NCBI RefSeq assembly: GCF_014596565.1
Contig: NZ_NOIN01000005.1
Coordinates: forward strand, 186,001-250,000
Length of the DNA stretch: 64,000 nt
Source: Pseudomonas sp. PSB18
GTDB taxonomy: Bacteria > Pseudomonadota > Gammaproteobacteria > Pseudomonadales > Pseudomonadaceae
Reading direction: 5' to 3'
Below, in pieces: positions 35,094 through 43,727 of the stretch. Made by a program: the position numbers and the translations under genes. Each line of letters opens with the position of its first letter. The first letter of the stretch is position 1. The notes beneath the pieces were generated by a model, which was not told the DNA's origin, did not search any database, and worked only from the letters and a program-made list of their open reading frames with translations.

Positions 35094-35852
35094 TCAGGGG
35101 ATCGCCGCCTCGAATTGATTGCCACTGTTGTCGCGCAACATCAGGCGGGTCTGTCCGGGGCCTTGTACGTCGAAGCCCAGGTTGGGGTTTTCGCTGACCG
35201 CCGGGAACAGCTCCAGGCGCGCCAGCACCCGGTTGTCGGCGTCGAGCAATTGAGCCTGGTTGAGGAAGAATTCAGGAATGCCGCTCACCAGGCCGTTGTC
35301 CATCGGATGGGCCACCTGCACGCGCAGGCGGCTGGAGTCGCCCCGGGGATAACGGGCGCCGAGCACTTCGCCCAGGTGTTCCTCCCACCCGGGCTGGGTG
35401 CGCACCACGCTGGGCGCGGTACAGCCACCGCCGGCCGCGTCGATCAGGGTCGAACCAACGTGCCACAGACCGTCGCGAGTCTGTACGGCGGCGCGCAATG
35501 GGGTGGCTTGCTCGATGCGGATGCGGATCGACAACCAGGGCAGGACTCGCTCCCCCGGCTGGAAATCGACGATCCTGGGCAACGGATTGAGCTCGGCCCA
35601 GGCCAGCATCCGGACCACATCACCGCTGAAGGCGCGAGCATCGATTTCCAGCGGCACCTGGCGGGCATCTTCGGCAAAGGGTGGCGCCAGCAGCCGGACC
35701 CGCTCGTCGAACACGAACGGTGCGTCGCCCAGCAGTTGCTTGTGATAGAACGCCCACATCACCGACGGAACCGGGTCCTTCCCCGGCTCGACCGCCGCCA
35801 GCGTCATCATCGGCAGGCCGAACCCCAGCAGGCAACACGCGAGCCACTTCAT
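35094..35852 (-). CDS. quinoprotein-associated SoxYZ-like carrier protein
   Basis: A 252-residue exported protein (signal peptide MKWLACCLLGFGLPMMTLAA). It looks like a SoxY-SoxZ fusion: a SoxY-like half ending with 'DAAGGGCTAPSV', where the Cys in a Gly-rich swinging-arm-like motif could bind a thiol-linked intermediate, followed by a SoxZ-like half ('VQVAHPMDNGLVSGIPEFFL'). In sulfur oxidation SoxYZ carries covalently bound substrate; in PQQ clusters the cargo is unknown. The ATG at 35852 (AGGAG upstream) was chosen; an open frame reaching 36158 runs inside the upstream gene. It lies 10 bases after the binding-protein gene. Confidence 0.87.
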   Translation of the reverse strand: MKWLACCLLGFGLPMMTLAAVEPGKDPVPSVMWAFYHKQLLGDAPFVFDERVRLLAPPFAEDARQVPLEIDARAFSGDVVRMLAWAELNPLPRIVDFQPGERVLPWLSIRIRIEQATPLRAAVQTRDGLWHVGSTLIDAAGGGCTAPSVVRTQPGWEEHLGEVLGARYPRGDSSRLRVQVAHPMDNGLVSGIPEFFLNQAQLLDADNRVLARLELFPAVSENPNLGFDVQGPGQTRLMLRDNSGNQFEAAIP

Positions 35853-35862
35853 CCCTGCGCTC

Positions 35863-36738
35863 CTATTGATACATCTCCGGCACGTCGTAACGCAGGCCGT
35901 AATGGGCATAGACGGCCTTGAGGCTGCCGTCGCGGATGAGGCCTTCCAGCGCCTCCTCCACTGCATAGGCCAGTTGCCGGTTGCTTTCGTGCACCGCCAT
36001 GCCGATTTCCCAGCGCTGCTTGCCCATGTTCGGGTAGGCGTTTTCCGCCAAGGCCAGTTGCGGATCGGCGGCCTCGTAGATCTGCCAGTCGACCTCGCCG
36101 CGCATGGCCATGACAGCGTCGACCTCACCCGCCTGCATGGCCTTGAACGCCTGGCCAACGCTGGGGTAGTGATGGGTCCTGGCGCTGAGCATGCCGTTGA
36201 ACACCGACGTCAGGTAGAACGACGGCACGCTGTCGACTTCGACCCCGATGGGATGCTGCTGGAACACCGCGACGCTGCCCACCGAATCCAATCGACGGCG
36301 GTCATAGGCCACTTGCCAACACTCCTGCTGGTAAGGCCCGAACATCACCACCTGGGCGTTTTCCAGCTCACCGACATCGTTGCGTCTTTGCACATAGTCG
36401 TGATCGTAGGGCACGCGCATCATCATGTCGGCCAGTTGACGGTCGTGCAGCGGACTGCTGCGCCAGATGTAATCGCGCAGGTCGTCATCGAGCTTCTCAC
36501 CGGGCGGCGCCCAGATCAGTTTCAGGTGCACACCCAGCGCCTTCGCCAGGGCCTGGGCCAGTTCCACATCGACGCCCCTGGGCTGGCCGTCGGCTTCGAA
36601 GCTGTACGGCGCGAAGTCCTTGTAGACCGCCACCTTCAACTCACCGGCGGCGATCATCTGGTCGTAGCTGCGCACTTGCGCCTGCACGGCCTGGCTACAC
36701 AGCAGCACGCTGCAGATTATCCACGCGAACAGGCGCAT
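35863..36738 (-). CDS. pedG: quinoprotein-associated periplasmic substrate-binding protein (PedG-like)
   Basis: A 291-residue SBP_bac_3-type periplasmic protein with a signal peptide (MRLFAWIICSVLLCSQAVQA). The family shows in 'LKVAVYKDFAPYSFEADGQP', 'GVDVELAQALAKALGVHLKL' and 'KAMQAGEVDAVMAMRGEVDW'. No permease gene is nearby, so it may serve as a chaperone, metal or cofactor carrier for the dehydrogenases rather than as part of an ABC importer; the relatives next to methanol dehydrogenases (MxaJ/XoxJ) suggest this. GAGGAG precedes ATG 36738; a GTG three codons earlier is too close to that site. It begins five bases after the cytochrome c stop. Confidence 0.9.
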   Translation of the reverse strand: MRLFAWIICSVLLCSQAVQAQVRSYDQMIAAGELKVAVYKDFAPYSFEADGQPRGVDVELAQALAKALGVHLKLIWAPPGEKLDDDLRDYIWRSSPLHDRQLADMMMRVPYDHDYVQRRNDVGELENAQVVMFGPYQQECWQVAYDRRRLDSVGSVAVFQQHPIGVEVDSVPSFYLTSVFNGMLSARTHHYPSVGQAFKAMQAGEVDAVMAMRGEVDWQIYEAADPQLALAENAYPNMGKQRWEIGMAVHESNRQLAYAVEEALEGLIRDGSLKAVYAHYGLRYDVPEMYQ

Positions 36739-36743
36739 GGCGA

Positions 36744-37205
36744 TCACTCCTCGACGTGCACGCTGTCAAGGTAAGTGCGCACCGCCCAGAGCGCTTCCTG
36801 GCTCAGGTAATCGGCCATTTTCGGCATGTAGACGCGGCCGTCGCGCACCGCGCCGTGGCGCACCCGTTCGACGAACCATTCATCACCGGCTTCGGCGGCG
36901 TCCAGCATGCGCAGGTCGGGCGCAATCCCACCGGACTTGGCTTCCAGGCCGTGGCAGGCCGCACAGTTCTGGTTATAGGCCGATGAGCCGATCTCCACGG
37001 CCCGGTCATGCTCGGGCGACGTGCGGTAAGGGTTCACTGAAGCCCAGCCGTCGCCATCCAACGCGACGCCGGTGTCCTTGATCGGGGTCAGGCCCTTGGT
37101 CTCCACTGCCTGGGGCACTACGTTGCCATGGGCCCACACGGAGCCTGCGCCGGCCAGCCCCATCAGCAAAGCGGTAGCGATGATGGCGTTGCGTTTTGTT
37201 GTCAT
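36744..37205 (-). CDS. pedF: cytochrome c550 electron acceptor (PedF/ExaB-like)
   Basis: A 153-residue periplasmic monoheme cytochrome c, the expected electron acceptor of the quinoprotein alcohol dehydrogenases. It has a signal peptide (…AIIATALLMGLAGAGSVWA), the heme motif 'CAACHG' near residue 80 and the axial Met region 'VYMPKMADYLSQE'. It is divergent from pedE across 252 bp and heads the run cytochrome-binding protein-SoxYZ-like-metallohydrolase. Two putative regulator boxes lie in the shared intergenic region. The text around the start is A-rich (ATAACAATGACAACAAAACG). Confidence 0.93.
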   Translation of the reverse strand: MTTKRNAIIATALLMGLAGAGSVWAHGNVVPQAVETKGLTPIKDTGVALDGDGWASVNPYRTSPEHDRAVEIGSSAYNQNCAACHGLEAKSGGIAPDLRMLDAAEAGDEWFVERVRHGAVRDGRVYMPKMADYLSQEALWAVRTYLDSVHVEE

Positions 37206-37287
37206 TGTTATGCCCTCTGGATTGCACGCTGACCTCTCTACAGAGGCCGTGCCGTCATCTTAGGAATCGAGCCGCCCCAGCCGAATG

Positions 37288-37299
37288 CTGCTTTGGTGG
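37288..37299. promoter_or_regulatory. putative regulator box, distal, pedE/pedF region
   Basis: CTGCTTTGGTGG preceded by GAATG. It starts 22 bp (two helical turns) from the next box, in the same orientation. Confidence 0.35.
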
Positions 37300-37309
37300 T
37301 CGGGTCCTA

Positions 37310-37321
37310 GTTCCTTGGTAG
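37310..37321. promoter_or_regulatory. putative regulator box, pedE/pedF region
   Basis: GTTCCTTGGTAG within TAGTTCCTTGGTA, identical over 13 bases to the pedH box. It is about 105 bp upstream of pedF and about 137 bp upstream of pedE. Confidence 0.55.
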
Positions 37322-37457
37322 CAGGTCATCCGACGCAGGTCGCAAAGACAGGCGGTTCGGGAAGTCTTCCCGGCAAAGGCGGGACTTTTTCCGTATCGGC
37401 GAGCCCCGGCGCGACCCAACCTAGTCGGGCCTAAACCTTTCACTGGGAACTGCCACC

Positions 37458-39323
37458 ATGAGAATAAAAACGCTACCCGCCCTCTCCTCCCTGACCGTTG
37501 CCTTGCTGCTGGCCGGCAGTCTGTCGCTGAGCCCCTTGGCCAGCGCCGCAGCGCCGGGAGTCAGTTGGGAAGACATCGCCAACGACCACCTGACCACCCA
37601 GGACGTGCTGCAATACGGCATGGGTACCAACGCCCAGCGCTGGAGCCCGCTGGCCCAGGTCAACGACAAGAACGTGTTCAAGCTGACCCCGGCCTGGTCC
37701 TACTCATTCGGCGACGAGAAGCAGCGCGGCCAGGAGTCCCAGGCCATCGTCAGCGACGGCGTGGTCTACGTCACCGGTTCCTACTCACGGGTGTTCGCCC
37801 TCGACGCCAAGACCGGCAAGCGCTTGTGGACCTATAACCACCGGCTGCCGGACAACATTCGCCCGTGCTGCGACGTGGTCAATCGCGGCGCGGCCATCTA
37901 TGGCGACAAGATCTACTTCGGCACCCTGGATGCGCGCGTGGTCGCCCTGGACAAAAACACCGGCAAAGTCGTATGGAACAAGAAGTTCGGCGATCACGCC
38001 GGCGGCTACACCATGACCGGCGCCCCGGTGCTGATCAAGGACAAGACCAGCGGCAAGGTGTTGTTGATCCATGGCAGCTCCGGCGATGAATTCGGCGTGG
38101 TCGGGCAGTTGTTCGCCCGCGATCCCGACACGGGCGAGGAAGTCTGGATGCGCCCCTTCGTCGAGGGCCACATGGGCCGCCTCAACGGCAAGGACAGCAC
38201 CCCCACCGGCAATGTGAAGGCGCCCTCCTGGCCCGACGACAAGACCACCGAGACGGGCAAGGTCGAAGCGTGGAGCCACGGCGGCGGCGCGCCCTGGCAG
38301 AGCGCCAGTTTCGACCCAGAGACCAACACCATCATCGTCGGCGCGGGCAACCCCGGCCCTTGGAACACCTGGGCCCGGACCGCCAAGGATGGCAATCCCC
38401 ACGACTATGACAGCCTCTACACCTCCGGCCAGGTGGGCGTCGACCCGAGCACGGGCGAAGTGAAATGGTTCTACCAGCACACGCCCAACGATGCCTGGGA
38501 TTTCTCCGGCAACAACGAGCTGGTGCTGTTCGACTACAAGGACAAGGACGGCAAGGTCATCAAGGCCACCGCCCATGCCGACCGCAACGGCTTCTTCTAC
38601 GTCGTGGACCGCAATAACGGCAAGCTGCAGAACGCGTTCCCCTTCGTCGACAACATCACCTGGGCCAGCCACATCGATCTCAAGACCGGTCGCCCCGTGG
38701 AGAACCCCGGCCAGCGTCCGGCCAAGCCATTGCCCGGCGAAACCCGGGGCAAGCCGGTGGAAGTCTCGCCGCCGTTCCTGGGGGGCAAGAACTGGAACCC
38801 CATGGCGTACAGCCAGGACACCGGGCTGTTCTACGTCCCGGGCAACCAGTGGAAAGAGGAATACTGGACCGAGGAGGTGAACTACAAGAAGGGCTCGGCC
38901 TACCTCGGCATGGGGTTTCGCATCAAGCGCATGTACGACGATCACGTCGGCAGCCTGCGGGCGATGAACCCCACCACGGGCAAGGTGGTCTGGGAGCACA
39001 AGGAGCCGTTGCCGTTGTGGGCCGGCGTGCTGGCGACCCAGGGCAACCTGGTGTTCACCGGCACCGGTGATGGCTTCTTCAAGGCGTTCGATGCCAGGAC
39101 CGGCAAGGAACTGTGGAAATTCCAGACCGGCAGCGGCATCGTCTCCCCCCCCATCACCTGGGAACAGGACGGCGAGCAGTACATCGGCGTGACCGTCGGT
39201 TATGGCGGTGCCGTGCCGTTGTGGGGCGGTGACATGGCGGAGCTGACCAAGCCTGTGGCACAGGGTGGCTCGTTCTGGGTGTTCAAGATTCCAGACTGGG
39301 ACAAGGCGACGGCGCAGAAGTAG
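37458..39323 (+). CDS. pedE: calcium-type PQQ-dependent alcohol dehydrogenase (PedE/ExaA-like)
   Basis: A 621-residue periplasmic quinoprotein with a signal peptide ([20 protein letters not shown]…ASA), the vicinal disulfide Cys137-Cys138 ('RPCCDV') and catalytic Asp348 in 'NDAWDFSG'. The position that is Asp in the lanthanide enzyme is Ser350 here, which marks it as the Ca2+-dependent type. It oxidises ethanol and other alcohols and reduces PedF cytochrome. It is divergent from pedF and followed, after a REP pair, by the pentapeptide-repeat gene. PedS2/PedR2 and AgmR homologues in the cluster are the expected regulators. Confidence 0.95.
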   Translation: MRIKTLPALSSLTVALLLAGSLSLSPLASAAAPGVSWEDIANDHLTTQDVLQYGMGTNAQRWSPLAQVNDKNVFKLTPAWSYSFGDEKQRGQESQAIVSDGVVYVTGSYSRVFALDAKTGKRLWTYNHRLPDNIRPCCDVVNRGAAIYGDKIYFGTLDARVVALDKNTGKVVWNKKFGDHAGGYTMTGAPVLIKDKTSGKVLLIHGSSGDEFGVVGQLFARDPDTGEEVWMRPFVEGHMGRLNGKDSTPTGNVKAPSWPDDKTTETGKVEAWSHGGGAPWQSASFDPETNTIIVGAGNPGPWNTWARTAKDGNPHDYDSLYTSGQVGVDPSTGEVKWFYQHTPNDAWDFSGNNELVLFDYKDKDGKVIKATAHADRNGFFYVVDRNNGKLQNAFPFVDNITWASHIDLKTGRPVENPGQRPAKPLPGETRGKPVEVSPPFLGGKNWNPMAYSQDTGLFYVPGNQWKEEYWTEEVNYKKGSAYLGMGFRIKRMYDDHVGSLRAMNPTTGKVVWEHKEPLPLWAGVLATQGNLVFTGTGDGFFKAFDARTGKELWKFQTGSGIVSPPITWEQDGEQYIGVTVGYGGAVPLWGGDMAELTKPVAQGGSFWVFKIPDWDKATAQK

Positions 39324-39354
39324 CGCGCGCCTTCAAAACCTCAACCCATTCCCC

Positions 39355-39442
39355 TGTGGGAGCGAGCCTGCTCGCGAAGCGCTAGATCAGCCTGCATGGA
39401 TGTCGACTGACACACCGCTTCGCGAGCAGGCTCGCTCCCACA
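39355..39442. repeat. REP pair (inverted)
   Basis: Facing TGTGGGAGCGAGCCTGCTCG copies lie between pedE and the pentapeptide-repeat gene. Confidence 0.9.
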
Positions 39443-39463
39443 GAGCTGACCGAGTTTACTGCC

Positions 39464-40105
39464 ATGAATTACTTACCCCTTGCATTGCTGCTCGCCCTCA
39501 ACGCCCACGCCGACGACACCGGTGCGCCCCTGATCCTCAACGGCTGCGTCATCGCCGAGTCCAGCCAATGCCCCGGTGCCGATTTACGTGGTGCTCAACT
39601 GGCCAATCAGGACCTGCGCAAGATGAACCTCAGCGGCGCGGACCTGCGGGGTGCAGACCTGCGCCATGCCCGGCTGGACCTGGCCAACCTCGAACGGGCT
39701 CGCTTGCAAGGGGCCAACCTGACCCGCGCCAGCCTGCAACAAAGCAACCTGCGCCTGGCGGACTGCACCGATGCCACGCTCAAGGCGATCCAGGGCTGGG
39801 GGCTGTTCGCCCAAGGCGCACAATTCCAGGGCGCCGACCTGAGTGCCGCGTACCTGCAATTTTCCCGGCTGTCCGGTGCGCGCCTGCACGACGCCAACCT
39901 GCAAGCCGCCGATCTGGAAATGGCCTGGCTGAGCAAGGCTGACCTCAAGGGCGCCGACCTGCGCGACGCCAACCTGCAGGAAACCAAGCTGGGGGAAAGC
40001 AACCTGGAAAAGGCCAACCTGAGCGGATCACGTCAGCACTACGGGAATTTCCAGAGTGCAAACATGGAGAGCTGCACGGGTTGCCCGGCCAGCTGGGACC
40101 AGTAA
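39464..40105 (+). CDS. exported pentapeptide-repeat protein
   Basis: A 213-residue protein with a short signal peptide (MNYLPLALLLALNAHA) followed by about 25 tandem A(D/N)Lxx repeats (for example 'ADLRGADLRHARLDLANLER'), which fold as a right-handed quadrilateral helix. A C-terminal 'MESCTGCPASWDQ' has two Cys, and a further Cys pair lies near the mature N-terminus (NGCVIAESSQC). It lies downstream of pedE, where P. putida has the equivalent gene; its function is not known. It has no clear ribosome-binding site of its own and may depend on pedE read-through. Confidence 0.85.
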   Translation: MNYLPLALLLALNAHADDTGAPLILNGCVIAESSQCPGADLRGAQLANQDLRKMNLSGADLRGADLRHARLDLANLERARLQGANLTRASLQQSNLRLADCTDATLKAIQGWGLFAQGAQFQGADLSAAYLQFSRLSGARLHDANLQAADLEMAWLSKADLKGADLRDANLQETKLGESNLEKANLSGSRQHYGNFQSANMESCTGCPASWDQ

Positions 40106-40117
40106 TCGACAGCACCC

Positions 40118-40249
40118 TGTGGCGAGGGAGCTTGCTCCCGCTGGGGCGCGAAGCGGCCCCAAAACCTGCCAACTCAATGGGTCAGGTTGGCGGGGTCGGC
40201 TGGTGAGGGGCCGCTTCGCAGCCCAGCGGGAGCAAGCTCCCTCGCCACA
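40118..40249. repeat. second-type REP pair (TGTGGCGAGGGA family)
   Basis: Outer arms TGTGGCGAGGGAGCTTGCTC and its complement enclose inner GCGAAGCGGCCCC arms. It lies between the convergent pentapeptide gene and pedR2. Confidence 0.88.
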
Positions 40250-40264
40250 GTGATGACCAGCCCT

Positions 40265-40903
40265 TCACCCCGCCACCCGCACCACGCCCATGTCGATTCC
40301 CAAATGCACCAGCTCGGCATGGGAGCTGACCTGCAGCTTGCTCTTGAGCAGCGTCAAGTGGTTGGACACGGTCTTGGCGCTGATGCACAACTGTTCGGCG
40401 ATCATGCGTGCGGGAGTGCCCTTGGCGAGCATGACGAAAATTTCCAGCTCGCGCTGGGTCATGCAGTGCAGGCGCGGGTCGGCGTCGTGCCGGGAGCTGG
40501 TACAGGCCAGTTGGGTCGCCAGGGATTGTTCGATATAGGCATGGCCGGCCAATACCCGTCGCACCGCCTCCACCAGTACCTGGGGCGCCGAGTTCTTGGT
40601 CAGGTAACCCGCGGCGCCGGCGTCCAGCGCCTGACGCACCAGCGGCAACTCATCGTGCATGCTGAAGAACAGCACCCGCAGTTGCGGCAGGCGTTGGCGT
40701 AGGCGCCGGGTGGTTTCCAGACCACTGATGCCGGGCAGGCCGAAATCCATGATCACCAGGTGCGGCACCTGCTCCTGCACCTGGCTCAGCGCCTCTTCGC
40801 CCGTGGCCGCCTCGCGGACTTGCAGATCAGGCATCAAGGCCCGCAGCAGGCTGGCGAAGCCCTGCCGGACCACTGCATGGTCATCCACCAACAAAATGTT
40901 CAT
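40265..40903 (-). CDS. pedR2: NarL/LuxR-type response regulator (PedR2/EraR-like)
   Basis: A 212-residue regulator with an N-terminal receiver (acidic pair in 'LLVDDHAVVRQG', phospho-Asp53 in 'VIMDFGLPG', Lys in 'YLTKNSAP') and a C-terminal LuxR helix-turn-helix ('MTQRELEIFVMLAKGTPARM', 'LCISAKTVSNHLTLLKSKLQ'). It overlaps the histidine kinase by four bases (ATGA). In P. putida PedR2 sets the switch between the lanthanide-type and calcium-type dehydrogenases, and in P. aeruginosa EraR drives exaA; both are next to pedE/exaA as here. Confidence 0.92.
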   Translation of the reverse strand: MNILLVDDHAVVRQGFASLLRALMPDLQVREAATGEEALSQVQEQVPHLVIMDFGLPGISGLETTRRLRQRLPQLRVLFFSMHDELPLVRQALDAGAAGYLTKNSAPQVLVEAVRRVLAGHAYIEQSLATQLACTSSRHDADPRLHCMTQRELEIFVMLAKGTPARMIAEQLCISAKTVSNHLTLLKSKLQVSSHAELVHLGIDMGVVRVAG

Positions 40904-42159
40904 CGCGCCTCCAGGGGGATATTTACCGCCAGCGCCCAGCCGACTCCGGGGCGGCAGATGACACGCAGTTCGCCGCCCAGGCTGCGCGCCCGTTCGGACA
41001 TCGAATGCAGGCCGACACCCGGTCGGGGCGGCTGCGTCGCCCCCAGGCCGTTATCGCGCACCCACAGGCGCAAGCGTCCGCCGCGCTGGCGCAGGCGGAT
41101 CCGAACCCGGGTGGCGCTGGCATGCCGGGCAACGTTGGTCAACGCCTCCTGGACCAGGCGATACAGATGGGTCTTGTCTGACCCTGACAACGGCGGCAAA
41201 GCGGCGTCGACTCGCAATTCGCAGGCGATGCCATGGGTGTCCTGGCATTGCCGCGCCAACAATCCGATGGCTTCGTCCAGCGGCAAGTGCTGCAGCACCA
41301 CCGGGTACAAGTCGTGCACCAGCGCCCGGAACCCTTGCTGCAAGTGCTCGCAGTGCTCTTCGAGCTGGCTGACCGTCTGCTCCAGCACCGATGGCTGGTC
41401 GGTGACCAGGCGCAACAGGCAGGCCCGAGCGCGGATGCCGGCGACGTATTGGCCCAGGTCATCGTGCAGGGCCTGGGCCAAGTGCGTGCGCTCCTGTTCC
41501 TGGACAGCCAACAGCGCCTGCGTGAGTCGGGTGTTATCGGCCTGGGACCGGGCCAGGGCGGCGGTCATCCGGTTGAAGTGCCCGGCCAGTTGCCGCGCTT
41601 CCGGAATGCCTTCGGCAGGCAGGCGCACCCGCAGATCGCCGGCCGATACCTGGCGCAACGCTTCGAGCAGTTCTTCCAACAACCCCATGCCCCGGCGCAC
41701 CGCCCAGCGGATCACCAGCAGACTGGCCAACAAGGCCATGGCGCAGACGCCCAGCAGTTGCACCAGCGAATCGAGGATTTCCTCGATTTCGTCCCGCGGG
41801 TCGACGGCAATCCAGGCCTGACGACCATCCCGCAGGCCGACCACCTGAGGCGTCGGGCCATCGACGAGCAGTTGATGGCCGAGCCAGGCCTTCAGCCCAC
41901 CGTCGACAGCCGTCGGCAGGTGCTCCCCCAGCGCCAACCAGCGCACCCGCACATGGCGCAGGCTACCGGTCAGGCGCTCCTGGAGACTGGTCGGATCGCG
42001 CTCGGCGGTTTCACGCAGGTATTGCACCACGGAACCGGCCGATTGCAGCTCGCGCTTTACGTCGGTCATGGCCTGATGCAGCAACAAGCCCCCACAGGCC
42101 AGCGTGACCAGGCCGAAGAAGGCCGTCACCCACAGATTGATCCGCCACAGGGCCGACAT
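40900..42159 (-). CDS. pedS2: membrane sensor histidine kinase (PedS2/EraS-like)
   Basis: This 419-residue kinase has a first membrane helix at residues ~7-25 ('NLWVTAFFGLVTLACGGLLL'), a periplasmic domain of about 120 residues, a second helix near 155 ('GVCAMALLASLLVIRWA') and a HAMP linker. A HisKA_3 domain follows with phospho-His in 'HLAQALHDDLGQYVAG' and a short HATPase_c domain ('DNGLGA', 'GVGLHSMSERARSLGG'). In P. putida this sensor responds to lanthanides; the periplasmic domain would be the site of detection. ATG 42159 was chosen because GGGG precedes it; a GTG three codons upstream is possible. The stop overlaps the pedR2 start. Confidence 0.91.
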   Translation of the reverse strand: MSALWRINLWVTAFFGLVTLACGGLLLHQAMTDVKRELQSAGSVVQYLRETAERDPTSLQERLTGSLRHVRVRWLALGEHLPTAVDGGLKAWLGHQLLVDGPTPQVVGLRDGRQAWIAVDPRDEIEEILDSLVQLLGVCAMALLASLLVIRWAVRRGMGLLEELLEALRQVSAGDLRVRLPAEGIPEARQLAGHFNRMTAALARSQADNTRLTQALLAVQEQERTHLAQALHDDLGQYVAGIRARACLLRLVTDQPSVLEQTVSQLEEHCEHLQQGFRALVHDLYPVVLQHLPLDEAIGLLARQCQDTHGIACELRVDAALPPLSGSDKTHLYRLVQEALTNVARHASATRVRIRLRQRGGRLRLWVRDNGLGATQPPRPGVGLHSMSERARSLGGELRVICRPGVGWALAVNIPLEAR

Positions 42160-42161
42160 GC

Positions 42162-42377
42162 TCAACACCCCATCACGGCATCGACACAGATCCCCTGTGG
42201 GAGCGAGCCTGCTCGCGATAGCAGTGCTCCAGTCGGCAGAGAGGTTGGATGTGCCGCCGCCATCGCGAGCAGGCTCGCTCCCACAGGGGGGCGGCGGTGA
42301 TTGCCGGACAATCGATCGACCCCAATCAAGCTCAGTATCAGCAACAACGGCAGCAGCAAGGCCTTGAAAGTCTGCAC
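42162..42377 (-). pseudogene. tiny hydrophobic frame interrupted by a REP, upstream of pedS2
   Basis: A GTG with GGGAG ten bases upstream opens a frame coding 'MQTFKALLLPLLLILSLIGV' and a few more residues, a plausible signal or membrane segment. After about 30 codons the frame is simply translated REP sequence. It could be a small leader or membrane peptide whose 3' part was replaced by the REP, or a chance frame. Confidence 0.25.
42196..42285. repeat. REP pair (inverted)
   Basis: Facing TGTGGGAGCGAGCCTGCTCG copies lie immediately upstream of pedS2, inside the small hydrophobic frame. Confidence 0.9.
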
Positions 42378-42444
42378 GGTCTGTCCGCTCCCTGATGAAT
42401 GACGATGGTCTGCATCCTAAAACCCCGACGCCTACGGCGAGCTA

Positions 42445-42456
42445 CTACCTTAGTAC
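42445..42456. promoter_or_regulatory. putative regulator box upstream of the PQQ-associated ABC operon
   Basis: CTACCTTAGTAC (CTAC-N4-GTAC), 78 bp upstream of the binding-protein gene and in the region divergent from pedS2. The flanking text TAGTACTGC recurs at the box before the CxxCW gene. Confidence 0.5.
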
Positions 42457-42533
42457 TGCCCCGGCGGTACTTTCTGCATATTTCCCCCTGACCAAGGGCT
42501 TCCTATGCTGGCGTTACCCGCAATGGAGGTGTT

Positions 42534-43700
42534 ATGCGCCGGCTCGTCAGTTTCACCTTGATCGCTCTGATGACAGCCATCACCGCCCAGGCCGAGGACG
42601 CGATGCCGTTGCAGGTGCGCATCGGTTACCTGGGCTACCGTCCCGATCCGGGGCCGCTGCTGTCCAACGTCATTACCGAGCCTGCCGACGCGGGCTTGCG
42701 CGGCGCTGAACTGGCGATCATCGACAGCAACAGCACCGGGCGTTTTCTCAAGCAGGATTACCGCCTGGAAAGCGCCAGCGCCGACAGTCCCGAAGCCTTG
42801 CTCCAGGCCGCCCGCGCGCAACATGAGCAGGGCCTGCGGTTGTTCGTGGTCAACGCCCCGGCCGCCAGCCTGCGCCAACTCAGCGCCGCCCTGCCCGACA
42901 GCCTGCTGTTCAATGCCGGCAGCCCCGATGACAGCCTGCGTACCACCGATTGCCTGGGCAACGTGCTGCACAGCCTGCCCGATCGGGCCATGCTCGCCGA
43001 TGCCCTGGTGCAATTCAGTGTCGTGCGCAAATGGCAGAAGGCGTTGCTGATCGTCGGGCAGACGCCCGAAGACCAGGCCTATGCCAGCGCCCTGCGCCGG
43101 GCCATGAAACGCTTCGGCGTGAAGACCGTCGCCGAGAAGGCCTGGCAGTTCGATAACGACCAGCGCCGCAGCGCCCAGGCCGACATGCCGCTGTTCACCC
43201 AGACCGCCGAATACGACGTAGTGTTGGTGGCCGATGAGCGTGGCGACTTCGGCGAGTACCTGCCCTACCAGACCTGGTACCCGCGTCCGGTGGCCGGCAC
43301 CCAAGGACTGACACCCACCGGCTGGCACAAGACCGTGGAAACCTACGGCGCGGCGCAATTGCAAAAACGCTTCGAAGCCTTGGCCGGACGCTGGATGAAC
43401 GACCGCGACTTCGCCGCCTGGATCGCCGTGCGCAGCGTCGCCAGCGCAGTGAGCAAGCTGCGCCAGGCCGACCCGTTCGCCATTCGCCAGTTGGCCTTGA
43501 GCGATCAGTTGCCCCTGGACGGCTTCAAGGGCCGCAAGCTCAGCTATCGCCCCTGGAACGGGCAATTGCGCCAACCGATTCCTCTGGTCCAGCCACGGGC
43601 CCTGGTCAGCACCTCGCCCCAGGACGGCTTCCTGCACCCCAGCAATGAAATGGACAGCCTGGGCTACGACCAGCCCGAAGTGAGCTGTCGCTACCCCTGA
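42534..43700 (+). CDS. PQQ-associated ABC system binding protein (branched-chain amino-acid-binding fold)
   Basis: A 388-residue periplasmic protein with a signal peptide (MRRLVSFTLIALMTAITAQA). The chain resembles type I periplasmic binding proteins ('MPLQVRIGYLGYRPDPGPLL', 'ELAIIDSNSTGRF', 'KALLIVGQTPEDQAYASALR'). Relatives occur specifically with PQQ-dependent alcohol oxidation and an ABC exporter-like permease. The ligand is unknown. It is the first gene of a tight run: binding protein, beta-propeller, ATPase, permease. A putative regulator box lies 78 bp upstream. Confidence 0.87.
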   Translation: MRRLVSFTLIALMTAITAQAEDAMPLQVRIGYLGYRPDPGPLLSNVITEPADAGLRGAELAIIDSNSTGRFLKQDYRLESASADSPEALLQAARAQHEQGLRLFVVNAPAASLRQLSAALPDSLLFNAGSPDDSLRTTDCLGNVLHSLPDRAMLADALVQFSVVRKWQKALLIVGQTPEDQAYASALRRAMKRFGVKTVAEKAWQFDNDQRRSAQADMPLFTQTAEYDVVLVADERGDFGEYLPYQTWYPRPVAGTQGLTPTGWHKTVETYGAAQLQKRFEALAGRWMNDRDFAAWIAVRSVASAVSKLRQADPFAIRQLALSDQLPLDGFKGRKLSYRPWNGQLRQPIPLVQPRALVSTSPQDGFLHPSNEMDSLGYDQPEVSCRYP

Positions 43701-43706
43701 TCGACC

Positions 43707-43720
43707 ACAACAATAAGGAA
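43707..43720 (+). promoter_or_regulatory. A-rich Crc/Hfq-type tract at the beta-propeller gene
   Basis: ACAACAATAAGGAA: the AANAANAA-type run merges with the AAGGAA ribosome-binding site seven bases before the start codon. Confidence 0.45.
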
Positions 43721-43727
43721 AACCGCC

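Noticed and set aside
35853..36158. Longer start for the SoxYZ-like gene
   Set aside because: The extension lies inside the binding-protein gene in another frame and would bury the signal peptide.
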